NCBI GenBank assembly: GCA_029263635.1
Contig: JAJUFY010000006.1
Span: 1-17,840 of the forward strand
From: Ectothiorhodospiraceae bacterium
Lineage (GTDB): Bacteria; Pseudomonadota; Gammaproteobacteria; Nitrococcales; AK92
Reading direction: 5' to 3'
DNA length: 17,840 bases
Of the stretch, positions 1-7,168 are shown in pieces; positions within the stretch are counted from its first letter, which is position 1, and the number at the start of each line of letters is the position of its first letter. Position numbers and translations under genes: made by a program. The notes under the pieces are model-generated. The model was not told where the DNA came from. It ran no database searches and saw only the letters and a list, made by a program, of their open reading frames with translations.

Positions 1-506
1 CGGGCAAGGGCGAACTCCGGGTCGACGGGGCGGACGATCCCGCCTGGCCCGCCCTGCGCGCCGCGCTGATCGACATTTCCCGCGAACTGGCCCAGGCCAT
101 CGTCCGCGATGGCGAGGGCGCGACCAAGCTGATCACCGTGACCGTCAGCGAGGGCGCCGATGAAGCCGAATGCGCCAAGGTCGCCTATGCGATCGCCGAA
201 TCGCCGCTGGTCAAGACCGCGCTGTTCGCCAGCGACCCGAACTGGGGGCGTATCCTCGCCGCCGTCGGCCGGGCCGGCATCGACGATCTCGACGTGGACC
301 GGGTGCGGCTGTACCTGGACGATCTGCTGATCGCGGAGCACGGCGGCCGGGTGGCCGGCTATCGCGAGGAAGACGCAGCTGCCCGTATGGCGAAGGAGGA
401 AGTCACCATCGGTGTCCGGCTGGGGCGTGGCGATGCCGCCGCCACCGTCTGGACCTGCGACCTCTCCTACGATTACGTCCGCATCAACGCGGATTACCGC
501 AGCTGA
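1..506 (+). CDS. argJ: ArgJ, glutamate N-acetyltransferase / N-acetylglutamate synthase, C-terminal part
   Basis: The 5' end lies outside the window; the reading frame is open from base 3 and gives the last 167 residues. ArgJ moves the acetyl group of N-acetylornithine to glutamate in the cyclic arginine pathway, in the cytoplasm. The fragment carries hallmark ArgJ beta-chain motifs: DGEGATKLITV, the segment ending in KTALFASDPNWGRI, and the C-terminal YDYVRINADYRS. The family precursor cleaves itself before a Thr located upstream of this fragment, so the cleavage site is not visible here. The gene ends with TGA and is followed after 7 bp by the Nudix/ThiE-like gene on the same strand, so the two are probably co-transcribed. 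Identification is firm; only the missing N-terminus limits it. Confidence 0.96.
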   Translation, partial: GKGELRVDGADDPAWPALRAALIDISRELAQAIVRDGEGATKLITVTVSEGADEAECAKVAYAIAESPLVKTALFASDPNWGRILAAVGRAGIDDLDVDRVRLYLDDLLIAEHGGRVAGYREEDAAARMAKEEVTIGVRLGRGDAAATVWTCDLSYDYVRINADYRS

Positions 507-513
507 GGCGAGC

Positions 514-1455
514 GTGGCCGATCATCCGCTGCAGGTCGCGGCAGCGGTGGTATGCGATACCGCCGGCCGGATCCTGATCGCCCGCCGCCCGACACATGTG
601 CACCAGGGCGGGCTGTGGGAATTCCCGGGCGGCAAGCTGGAGCCGGGCGAAACGGCTGCGCAGGCGCTCGACCGGGAGCTGTGGGAGGAGCTGGGCATCC
701 GGCCCACCCGCTGCCGCCGCCTGCTGCGGATTCCTCACCGCTACCCCGACCGTCACGTGCTGCTGGATGTCTGGCGGGTGGACGCCTTCGAGGGCGAACC
801 CGTCGGCCGGCAAGGGCAGCCGCTGCGCTGGGTCGAGCCCGACGCGCTGCCCGAATATGCCTTCCCGGCCGCCAACCGGCCCATCATCGCGGCCGCGCGG
901 CTGCCGGACCGCTACCTGATCACGCCGGAAGGCGAGGGCCGCGCCAGCCTGCTGGCCGGGCTGAGGAGGGCGACCGAACGCGGCGTCCGCCTGGTCCAGT
1001 TGCGCGCGCCGGGCCTGGAGCCGGACGCTTATGCGGCCCTGGCGCGCGAGGCGATCGATCTATGCCGGGCGCATGGCGTCCGGATTCTCCTGAATGCTGC
1101 GCCGGAGCTCGCACTGGAGCTGGGAGCCGATGGCGTGCATCTCACCGCGCGGCGGCTGCGGGAACTGCCCGCGCGTCCGGTGCCGCCGGAACTCTGGTGC
1201 GCCGCATCCTGCCATGATGCCGAGGAGTTGGCGCGGGCTCAGGCCCTGGGTGCCGACTTCGCCGTGCTCTCGCCGGTGCAGGCGACTGCCAGCCATCCGG
1301 GTACGGAACCGCTGGGCTGGCATGCCTTCGCAGAGCTGGTTCGGGATGTGCCGCTGCCGGTGTACGCGCTGGGCGGCGTCGGTCCGGCGGACCTGCCGCA
1401 GGCCTACGCGGCCCGCGCCCAGGGAGTGGCGGCTATCCGCGCGCTCTGGGGCTAG
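514..1455 (+). CDS. Nudix hydrolase fused to a ThiE/TenI-like domain (MutT-type)
   Basis: A 313-residue two-domain protein. Residues 1-130 form a MutT-type Nudix hydrolase with a complete Nudix box at 40-62 (G40, E46, R54-E55, E58-E59, G61), preceded by LWEFPGG; such enzymes hydrolyse nucleoside polyphosphates such as 8-oxo-dGTP. Residues about 133-313 resemble a thiamine phosphate synthase (ThiE/TenI) TIM barrel: RYLITP, GVRLVQLR, GADGVHL, VLSPV and ALGGVG. Several ThiE active-site residues are replaced: the Lys after QLR, the Asp of NDR (here NAA), the Asp after GVHL, and the Thr-Lys after SPV. Thiamine phosphate synthesis is therefore doubtful. I chose the GTG at 514 because it has a GAGG 5 nt upstream, lies just past the argJ stop, and starts the protein at the usual MutT N-terminus (ADHPLQVAAAVV); the ATG at 412 lies deep inside argJ. 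The same fusion downstream of argJ occurs in other gammaproteobacteria. Confidence 0.92.
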   Translation: MADHPLQVAAAVVCDTAGRILIARRPTHVHQGGLWEFPGGKLEPGETAAQALDRELWEELGIRPTRCRRLLRIPHRYPDRHVLLDVWRVDAFEGEPVGRQGQPLRWVEPDALPEYAFPAANRPIIAAARLPDRYLITPEGEGRASLLAGLRRATERGVRLVQLRAPGLEPDAYAALAREAIDLCRAHGVRILLNAAPELALELGADGVHLTARRLRELPARPVPPELWCAASCHDAEELARAQALGADFAVLSPVQATASHPGTEPLGWHAFAELVRDVPLPVYALGGVGPADLPQAYAARAQGVAAIRALWG

Positions 1456-1667
1456 AAGTCCTGGCTGTCGTCGTTGGCGGGCCGGGATTCGGCGTCGAGC
1501 CGGGCGAAGGCGCCGTCGTCCAGCTCATTGCCGGGAATGTGGTGGCTGCCATCCAGCCAGGCACCGAGGTCGATCAGCCGGCAGCGCTTGCTGCAGAAAG
1601 GGCGGTAGGGAGATTGCGGTCCCCACTCGACTTCGGCCTTGCAGGTCGGACAGTGTGTGGTTGCCAT
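1452..1667 (-). CDS. yacG: YacG, zinc-binding DNA gyrase inhibitor
   Basis: A 71-residue protein of the YacG family, which binds GyrB and inhibits gyrase in E. coli. The four-cysteine zinc site is visible as CPTC near the N-terminus and CSKRC about 15 residues later, followed by the family motif RLIDLGAWLDG and an acidic tail (ANDDSQDF). Length is normal for the family. No strong Shine-Dalgarno sequence precedes the ATG. It is the last gene of the pilB-pilC-pilD-coaE-zapD-yacG run, 48 bp after zapD. Its TAG stop overlaps the TAG stop of the convergent Nudix/ThiE-like gene within a shared CTAG. Confidence 0.95.
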   Translation of the reverse strand: MATTHCPTCKAEVEWGPQSPYRPFCSKRCRLIDLGAWLDGSHHIPGNELDDGAFARLDAESRPANDDSQDF

Positions 1668-1715
1668 GTTCGATCAGACCACTTGTTGCGTACCGGGTTC
1701 CGCCGGAAGCCGGCC

Positions 1716-2501
1716 TCAAAGCCCGCAGCGGCAGAGCTGAAAGGCGACATCGTCACGGGTCTGGACCGGCCGCTCGCCGGTCTCGCGCTGCTGCAGGAAG
1801 CGGACCGTGAAGAAATATTTGCTGCCGCTGATTTCGGCGAAATAGGGAGCATCGGCCGGCAGCAGCACCCGTATCAGCTGATAGCTCGCGCTCCGGTCGG
1901 GGCTCTGCTGGAACAGGCCGTCCCGCGCCACCAGCGATTCGGGCTCGGCGCTTTCGCGCAGCAGGCGCAATACCAGGGCCGTTGCCTGCTGCAGCGTCTC
2001 CAGCGGGCCGAACCAGGCCTGCAACTGCGCGCGCCGCTCGGCGGCCGGCTGCAGCAGCCAGTGCTGGTAGGCGGGCAGGTCGAAGCTGCAGGTTCCGCCG
2101 GGGATGCCGGCCCGCTGCATGACGCCGTTGAGCAGGTCGTTGTTCTTCAGTTCGCTGCCCGGCAGGCCTCGTACCGACTTCAGCGCAGCGGCGAGCCGGC
2201 GGCAGTCCTCCAGCAGCGGTTGCAGCCGGGCCGAGTCGACGTCCGGGTTATGGCGCAGCCGTTCCAGGCTGCCGGCGATGCGCTCCAGTTCCTTGATGAG
2301 TTCGCCGCGGATATCGCCGCGGCTAGACAGCACGCTGAGGATATCCAGCAGCGTTGCGACGCTCTGACGGCTGTGCCATGGGCTGTCGCCGTTCAGGGCC
2401 CAGTCGATTTCCTGGAACAGGAACTCGAGCCGCAGCAGGGTGCGTATTCGCTCATTGAGCGGCTGCTCGTAGGCGGCCGGCATGGCTTGTTGCTGTGCCA
2501 T
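1716..2501 (-). CDS. zapD: ZapD, cell division protein that bundles FtsZ
   Basis: A 261-residue ZapD (formerly YacF). It binds the FtsZ C-terminus and cross-links FtsZ filaments at the division ring. The start of the family core, YEQPLNERIRTLLRLEFLF, is clear, and the C-terminal half includes SYQLIRVLLP and the tail around FFTVRFLQQRE. The chosen ATG has AAGGATGG about 6 nt upstream; a second in-frame ATG at 2483 (MPAAYEQ) would give a protein nearer the E. coli length (247 residues), so the exact start is slightly uncertain. A 60-bp gap separates it from coaE upstream. The coaE-zapD-yacG order is common in this class. Confidence 0.95.
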   Translation of the reverse strand: MAQQQAMPAAYEQPLNERIRTLLRLEFLFQEIDWALNGDSPWHSRQSVATLLDILSVLSSRGDIRGELIKELERIAGSLERLRHNPDVDSARLQPLLEDCRRLAAALKSVRGLPGSELKNNDLLNGVMQRAGIPGGTCSFDLPAYQHWLLQPAAERRAQLQAWFGPLETLQQATALVLRLLRESAEPESLVARDGLFQQSPDRSASYQLIRVLLPADAPYFAEISGSKYFFTVRFLQQRETGERPVQTRDDVAFQLCRCGL

Positions 2502-2561
2502 CGGCGTCCATCCTTATGCATGCGCGCAGGCGGCACATTGTGGCGCAGTCGCCCGGGATGC

Positions 2562-3158
2562 TCAATCGGCAGCCAGCCGCAGGTATTGCCGATGCAGCCG
2601 CTCGACCTGCGGCTCCAGCGCGTCCAGGTCGCCGTCGTTGACGATCACGTCATCGGCCCGCGCCAGCCGCTCCTGGCGCGACATCTGCGCCCTGAGGATG
2701 GCCTCGGCCTCCTCCCGGCTGCTGCCGTCGCGGCTCATGACGCGAGCGATCTGCACCTCTTCGGGGACGTCGACCACCAATACCCGCTGCACCGCCTTGC
2801 TGAGGTCGCCCTCCAGCAGCAGCGGTGCCACCAGCAGTGCGTATGGCCCCGACAGCGCCTGCAGGCTGTCCTGGAGATGCTGGCGGATCAGCGGGTGCAG
2901 GATGCTTTCCAGACGGCGGCGTTCTTCCGGCTGGCCGAATACCCGAGCCCGCAGCGCCCGCCGGTCCAGCTCGCCGGTTGTCGTCAGAATCTCCGAGCCG
3001 AATGCTTCCACCACCGCCGCCAGCCCGCTGCTGCCGGGGGCGACGACCTCGCGTGCCGAGACATCGGCATCCACCAGCGGCACACCGCGTGCCGCGAACA
3101 GATCGGCCACCGTGGTCTTGCCGCTGGCGATTCCGCCGGTCAGCCCGATGATCAGCAT
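2562..3158 (-). CDS. coaE: CoaE, dephospho-CoA kinase
   Basis: A 198-residue kinase for the last step of coenzyme A synthesis: ATP-dependent phosphorylation of the 3'-hydroxyl of dephospho-CoA in the cytoplasm. The P-loop GGIASGKT is at residues 8-15, followed by the family segments VPLVDADVSAREVV, ILHPLIR (substrate and lid region), LLLEG and MSRDGSSREEAEAILRAQM. Length is typical. The start is supported by AGGAG 6 nt upstream of the ATG. It lies 62 bp after pilD on the same strand, the usual pilD-coaE arrangement of pilus-bearing gammaproteobacteria. Confidence 0.97.
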   Translation of the reverse strand: MLIIGLTGGIASGKTTVADLFAARGVPLVDADVSAREVVAPGSSGLAAVVEAFGSEILTTTGELDRRALRARVFGQPEERRRLESILHPLIRQHLQDSLQALSGPYALLVAPLLLEGDLSKAVQRVLVVDVPEEVQIARVMSRDGSSREEAEAILRAQMSRQERLARADDVIVNDGDLDALEPQVERLHRQYLRLAAD

Positions 3159-3220
3159 AGCGTTCTCCTGACTAGTCCTTGGCGCCGGCAGCGGATTCCG
3201 TCCGGCAATGTCGCTTGTTT

Positions 3221-4096
3221 TTACAGGCCCGCTGCACGCAGGTAAACCGCGATGAGCCGGTCTCCCCAGAGCATGGCCAGCCAGCCGGCAGCAGCCAGGA
3301 AGGGGCCGAAAGGGATCGGCACGTTACGGTCACGGCCGAGGGCCAGGACCATGGCGATCCCGACGACGGCGCCAGTCAGCGACGACAGCAGGATGATCAC
3401 CGGCAGCACCTGCCAGCCGAGCCAGGCGCCCAGCATGGCCAGCAGCTTGAAATCGCCATAGCCCATTCCCTCCTTGCCGGTCAGCAGGCGGACCCCGTGG
3501 TAGATGGCCCACAGGCAGAGATAGCCGGCGGCGGCACCGATGATGCTGGCTTGCGGGTCGGAGAACACGCCGGTCAGGCTGAGCAGCAGGCCGAGCCAGA
3601 GCAGCGGCAGGGTGATCACGTCCGGCAGGATCTGCTGCTCCAGGTCGATCACGCTCAGCGCGAGCAGCGCCCAGGTCAGCACCAGCGCCGCCAGTGCTGC
3701 CAGGCCGTAGCCGAAATGCCAGGCAACGCCGGCCGAAAGCACGGCGGTGATCAGCTCGATGAGCGGGTAGCGGGGCGAGATCCGGGCGCCGCAGCCGCTG
3801 CAGCGGCCGCGCAGGAACAGATAGCTCACCAGCGGGATATTCTCCCAGGGCCGGAGCCGGTGACCGCAGTCGGGGCAGTGCGATGGCGGCCAGAGCAGAT
3901 CGAAGCGCTCCGCGGGTGCCGGGCTGGCCGCGGCGCTCTCCAGCAGTTCCCGGCACTGCGTGCGCCATTCCCGTTCCAGCATGCGCGGCAGGCGCAGGAT
4001 CACCACGTTGAGGAAGCTTCCGACCAGCAGGCCGAGCACGAAGGTGGCAGCGACGAAGGCCGACGGTGTCTGTTCCAGATAGTTGAATAGGGACAT
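3221..4096 (-). CDS. pilD: PilD, type IV prepilin peptidase and N-methyltransferase
   Basis: A 291-residue polytopic inner-membrane aspartic protease. It cleaves the leader of type IV prepilins (and of type II secretion pseudopilins) and methylates the new N-terminus. The N-terminal methylase region has the zinc-binding pairs C74/C77 (CPDC) and C99/C102 (CSGC). The two catalytic aspartates fit D151 (SVIDLEQQILPD) and D215 (GMGYGD, the GxGD motif), nearly the spacing known for Pseudomonas PilD. The rest is mostly hydrophobic membrane segments. The start is 7 bp after the pilC stop with only a weak AGG upstream, suggesting translational coupling. No type II secretion genes are in view, so the pilus is the likely main client. 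Confidence 0.97.
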   Translation of the reverse strand: MSLFNYLEQTPSAFVAATFVLGLLVGSFLNVVILRLPRMLEREWRTQCRELLESAAASPAPAERFDLLWPPSHCPDCGHRLRPWENIPLVSYLFLRGRCSGCGARISPRYPLIELITAVLSAGVAWHFGYGLAALAALVLTWALLALSVIDLEQQILPDVITLPLLWLGLLLSLTGVFSDPQASIIGAAAGYLCLWAIYHGVRLLTGKEGMGYGDFKLLAMLGAWLGWQVLPVIILLSSLTGAVVGIAMVLALGRDRNVPIPFGPFLAAAGWLAMLWGDRLIAVYLRAAGL

Positions 4097-4103
4097 CGGC
4101 AGC

Positions 4104-5321
4104 CTAAACGACGGTGCCGAGCTTGAAGATCGGCAGGTACATGGCGACCACCAGTCCGCCGACCAGTACCGACAGGATGCACATGATCAGCGGCTCCAGC
4201 AGGCTACTCAGGGTATCGACGGCGTTGTCGACCTCTTCCTCGTAAAAGTCGGCGACCTTGCCGAGCATGCTGTCCAGCGAACCGGCCTCTTCGCCGATGG
4301 CGACCATTTGCACCATCATGTTGGGGAACAGTCTGGTTTCCCGCATGGCCGACTGCAACTGCCGCCCCGAAGCCACCTGTTCGCGCATGGCCAGCACGGC
4401 TTGCTCGTATACCACGTTGCCGGTCGCGCCTGCCACGGAGGCTAACGCCTCCACCAGCGGCACGCCGGCGGCGAACATGGTCGCCAGCGTCCGGGCAAAG
4501 CGGGCATAGGCGGCCTTGCCGAGGATGGCACCGATCACCGGCAGGCGCAGTGCGAGCCGGTCCAGCAGGTCGCGGAAGGCCTTCGAGCGGCGCCTGGCCC
4601 GGACGAAGATGACCGCCGCGGCGATGCTGCCGCCAAGCATCATGTACCAGTGCTGCTGGAACAGCGCCGACAGTCGCAGGACGAAAACCGTGAAGGCGGG
4701 CAGGTCGGCGCCGAAACCCTGGAACAGCGACTCGAACTGCGGCACCACGGCCACCAGCAGGATGGCGGTGACGATGCCGGCAACCAGCGCCACCGCCGCC
4801 GGGTAGCCCAGGGCTTTCCTGATCTTCTTCTTGATCGACTCGGTCCTTTCCTTGTAAGCGGCGATCTTGTCGAGCAGGGTGTCGAGCACGCCGGCCTGCT
4901 CGCCGGCCCGGACCAGGCTGCAATACAGGGGATCGAAGTAGAGCGGATGCCTGGACAGCGCCTCGGTCAGCGAGGTGCCGGCTTCGATGTCGGCCTTGAT
5001 GCCGAGCAGCAGCGTCTGCATCGCCGGCCTGTCGTGGCCGCGGCCGATGATATCCAGGGACTGCACCAGCGGGATGCCGGCATCGAGCATGGCCGCAAGC
5101 TGGCGGCTGAAGATGGCGATGTCGGCCGAGGAGATCTTCCCGCCCCGGCCGCCGAACAGCGCCCGCTTCTTCCGGGCCCGCTTGGGAACTATACCCTGCC
5201 GGCGCAGCTCGTCCTTGGCGGCAGCAGCGCTGGCGGCCTGGATCTCGCCGCGGACCCTGGTCCCCCGCCGGTCGATCCCCTCCCAGGCGAAGGTAGAGAG
5301 CTTGGCCGTCTTCTCCGCCAT
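4104..5321 (-). CDS. pilC: PilC, type IV pilus inner-membrane platform protein
   Basis: A 405-residue T2SSF/GspF-family protein, normal for PilC, that anchors the assembly machine and couples PilB motion to pilin insertion. The two homologous cytoplasmic repeats are plain: FSRQLAAMLDAGIPL (from 71) with VRAGEQAG (137-144), and FARTLATMFAAGVPL (from 275) with AIGEEAGSLD (341-350). Predicted membrane helices lie near 172-194, 222-240 and 377-397. The start is 3 bp after the pilB stop, with AGGGA upstream inside the end of pilB, so the genes are tightly coupled. A GspF identity is excluded mainly by the PilB and PilD neighbours. Confidence 0.97.
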   Translation of the reverse strand: MAEKTAKLSTFAWEGIDRRGTRVRGEIQAASAAAAKDELRRQGIVPKRARKKRALFGGRGGKISSADIAIFSRQLAAMLDAGIPLVQSLDIIGRGHDRPAMQTLLLGIKADIEAGTSLTEALSRHPLYFDPLYCSLVRAGEQAGVLDTLLDKIAAYKERTESIKKKIRKALGYPAAVALVAGIVTAILLVAVVPQFESLFQGFGADLPAFTVFVLRLSALFQQHWYMMLGGSIAAAVIFVRARRRSKAFRDLLDRLALRLPVIGAILGKAAYARFARTLATMFAAGVPLVEALASVAGATGNVVYEQAVLAMREQVASGRQLQSAMRETRLFPNMMVQMVAIGEEAGSLDSMLGKVADFYEEEVDNAVDTLSSLLEPLIMCILSVLVGGLVVAMYLPIFKLGTVV

Positions 5322-5324
5322 GGC

Positions 5325-7034
5325 TCAATCCCTGGTAACCCGGTTGAGTTCGGCCAGGCTGGTGATGCCCTGCCTGACCTTCTTCAGGCCGGAGGTCCTG
5401 AGGTCGGCGATCCCTTCCTGGCGTGCCTGCTCGGCCAGCTGCATGGCGTTGCCGCCTTCCAGGATGAGCCGCTCCATTGCCTCCGAGATCGGCATCACCT
5501 GGAAGATGCCGACGCGCCCTTTGTAGCCGTCGATGCAGTTTTCGCAGCCCTGGGGGCCGTAGATCACCAGGCCGTCCAGCTCGGCCTCGGCAAAGCCTTC
5601 CCTGAGCAGCGCCTCCTTCGGTAGATCCATCGGCTGCCTGCAGTGGCTGCACAGCCGTCGGGCCAGCCGCTGGGCGATGATGAGGCTGACCGTGGAGGCG
5701 ATGTTGTAGGGCGGCACGCCCATGTTCGCGAGGCGGGTCAGGGTCTGGGGCGCGTCGTTGGTGTGCAGGGTGGAGAGCACCAGGTGGCCGGTCTGCGCCG
5801 CCTTGATGGCGATCTCGGCGGTCTCCAGGTCGCGGATCTCGCCGACCATGATCACGTCCGGATCCTGGCGCAGGAAGGCCCGCAGGGCCGAGGCGAAATC
5901 CAGCCCGATCCTGGGATTGAGGTTCACCTGGTTGATGCCGGGCACGATGATTTCGACCGGATCCTCGACCGTGGAGATGTTGCGGTCCTGGGTGTTGAGG
6001 ATGTTGAGCGCGGCATAGAGCGACACCGTCTTGCCGCTGCCGGTCGGGCCGGTCACCAGGACCATGCCGTAGGGCTTGTGGATGGCGTTGAGGAACAGCG
6101 CCTTCTGGTCGTCCTCATAGCCGAGCATGTCGATGCCCAGCCTGGCGCTGCCCGGGTCGAGGATGCGCAGCACGATCTTCTCGCCGAACAGCGTGGGGCA
6201 GGTGCTGACGCGGAAGTCGATGGCGCGCGACCTGGACAGGTTCATCTTGATGCGGCCGTCCTGCGGCAGCCGCCGTTCGGCGATGTCCAGCCGCGACATC
6301 ACCTTGAGCCGTGCCGCGATGCGCGGCGCCAGTCCGATCGGCGGTGCGGCCACCTCGCGCAGCACGCCATCGAGACGGAAGCGGATCCGGTAGGCCTGCT
6401 CGTACGGCTCGAAGTGAATGTCGGAAGCCCCCTTGCCGATGGCGTCGAGCAGGACCTTGTTGACGAAGCGCACCACCGGTGCGTCGTCGGCATCGGCGTC
6501 GCTCGGCTCGGGGTCCACCGGATCGTCGCCACCGCTGACCGGCAGGTTCTCCAGGCCCTCGTCGAGGTCCGCCATCATCGGGTAGAACGCGTCGAGCGTC
6601 CGCTCGATGGCCCGCTGGAGCTTGCCTTCCTCGACCAGGATGGGCTCGATGCCGTACCCGGTGTGGAACTTGATCTCGTCCAGGGCCTCGAGGTTGGTCG
6701 GGTCGGCGATTGCCACGAACAGACGCTTGCCGCGCCTGAACAGCGGCAGCGTCTGATGCCGGCGGATGAGCTTGTCCTTGACCAGCGAGACGACGGCCGG
6801 ATCCGGCTCGACACTGTCCAGATCCAGCAGCGGGATGCCGAATTCCTGGGCAGCCGCCTGGGCAACGGCCCTGGCGCTGACGAGCTTGCGTTGTACCAGG
6901 TGGCGGACCAGCGGAAGCCTTGCCTTGCGCGCCGCGGCAACGGCGTCCCGAGCTTGCTCTTCCGTGAGCAGGCCGTCACGGACCAGCCGGGCGGCCAGGC
7001 CGCCCAGTCGGATGGCGGGAGTCGCTGAGGCCAT
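5325..7034 (-). CDS. pilB: PilB, type IV pilus extension ATPase
   Basis: A 569-residue hexameric secretion ATPase that powers pilus extension. Residues 1-150 form the N-terminal T2SSE_N/MshEN-like region (RLGGLAARLVRDGLLTEEQA at 9-28), which in some relatives binds c-di-GMP. An acidic linker, rich in Asp, spans about 169-184. The core has Walker A GPTGSGKT at 329-336, the Asp box around TVEDPVE, Walker B DPDVIMVGEIRD at 391-402, the His box TGHLVLSTLHTND at 415-427, and the four-cysteine zinc site C462/C465 and C497/C500. The ATG chosen fits the family N-terminus, but no Shine-Dalgarno is visible; a GC-only palindrome lies just upstream. It is the first gene of the pilBCD-coaE-zapD-yacG run. 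pilA, often divergent from pilB, is not here. Confidence 0.97.
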   Translation of the reverse strand: MASATPAIRLGGLAARLVRDGLLTEEQARDAVAAARKARLPLVRHLVQRKLVSARAVAQAAAQEFGIPLLDLDSVEPDPAVVSLVKDKLIRRHQTLPLFRRGKRLFVAIADPTNLEALDEIKFHTGYGIEPILVEEGKLQRAIERTLDAFYPMMADLDEGLENLPVSGGDDPVDPEPSDADADDAPVVRFVNKVLLDAIGKGASDIHFEPYEQAYRIRFRLDGVLREVAAPPIGLAPRIAARLKVMSRLDIAERRLPQDGRIKMNLSRSRAIDFRVSTCPTLFGEKIVLRILDPGSARLGIDMLGYEDDQKALFLNAIHKPYGMVLVTGPTGSGKTVSLYAALNILNTQDRNISTVEDPVEIIVPGINQVNLNPRIGLDFASALRAFLRQDPDVIMVGEIRDLETAEIAIKAAQTGHLVLSTLHTNDAPQTLTRLANMGVPPYNIASTVSLIIAQRLARRLCSHCRQPMDLPKEALLREGFAEAELDGLVIYGPQGCENCIDGYKGRVGIFQVMPISEAMERLILEGGNAMQLAEQARQEGIADLRTSGLKKVRQGITSLAELNRVTRD

Positions 7035-7056
7035 AGCGTTATTGTTGATGCTGCGC

Positions 7057-7070
7057 GCGGCCGCGGCCGC
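7057..7070. repeat. 14-bp GC-only perfect palindrome in the pilB leader
   Basis: GCGGCCGCGGCCGC equals its own reverse complement and contains two overlapping copies of GCGGCCGC. It ends 22 bp upstream of the pilB ATG. Between it and the ATG the pilB strand reads an A-rich CATCAACAATAACGCT with no ribosome binding site. Confidence 0.8.
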
Positions 7071-7092
7071 CGAAGAGTCTCGCCAGCTATCA

Positions 7093-7140
7093 ATAACTTA
7101 AGGCGCAGGGACTGCTGTCGAATATAGACCAGTTCCGGTC
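7093..7140 (-). promoter_or_regulatory. Possible pilB promoter/operator region
   Basis: On the minus strand a TATATT (7121-7126) resembles a -10 box but lacks a good -35. An alternative pair is TCGACA (7116-7121) with a poor -10, AGTTAT (7093-7098), 17 bp away. The interrupted inverted repeat GACCAGTTCCGGTC (7127-7140; GACC/GGTC arms) abuts the TATATT. Both promoter readings are weak; the region is listed because it is the only non-coding DNA between the EAL gene and pilB. Confidence 0.22.
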
Positions 7141-7150
7141 CGGCGAGCTA

Positions 7151-7168
7151 GACGCCGGGGCAGGCGTC
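7151..7168. repeat. Small inverted repeat at the end of the EAL gene
   Basis: Six-bp perfect arms GACGCC and GGCGTC flank a 6-nt loop and overlap the stop codon of the EAL-domain gene. No T-run follows on the minus strand, so it is not a convincing intrinsic terminator; transcription may continue into pilB. Confidence 0.5.

Noticed and set aside
1702..1714. GCCGG/CCGGC hairpin just after zapD as a terminator
   Set aside because: The stem is 5 bp, the loop 3 nt, and no T-run follows on the minus strand; chance occurrence is likely.
1539..3245. 568-codon open frame on the plus strand opposite yacG, zapD and coaE
   Set aside because: It is antisense to well-recognised genes, its translation is Gln/Arg/Ala-rich without any family motif, and long shadow frames are expected in GC-rich DNA.
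7151..7168. Inverted repeat at the end of the EAL gene as an intrinsic terminator
   Set aside because: The stem is only 6 bp and lacks a T-run, so it is kept as a repeat only.
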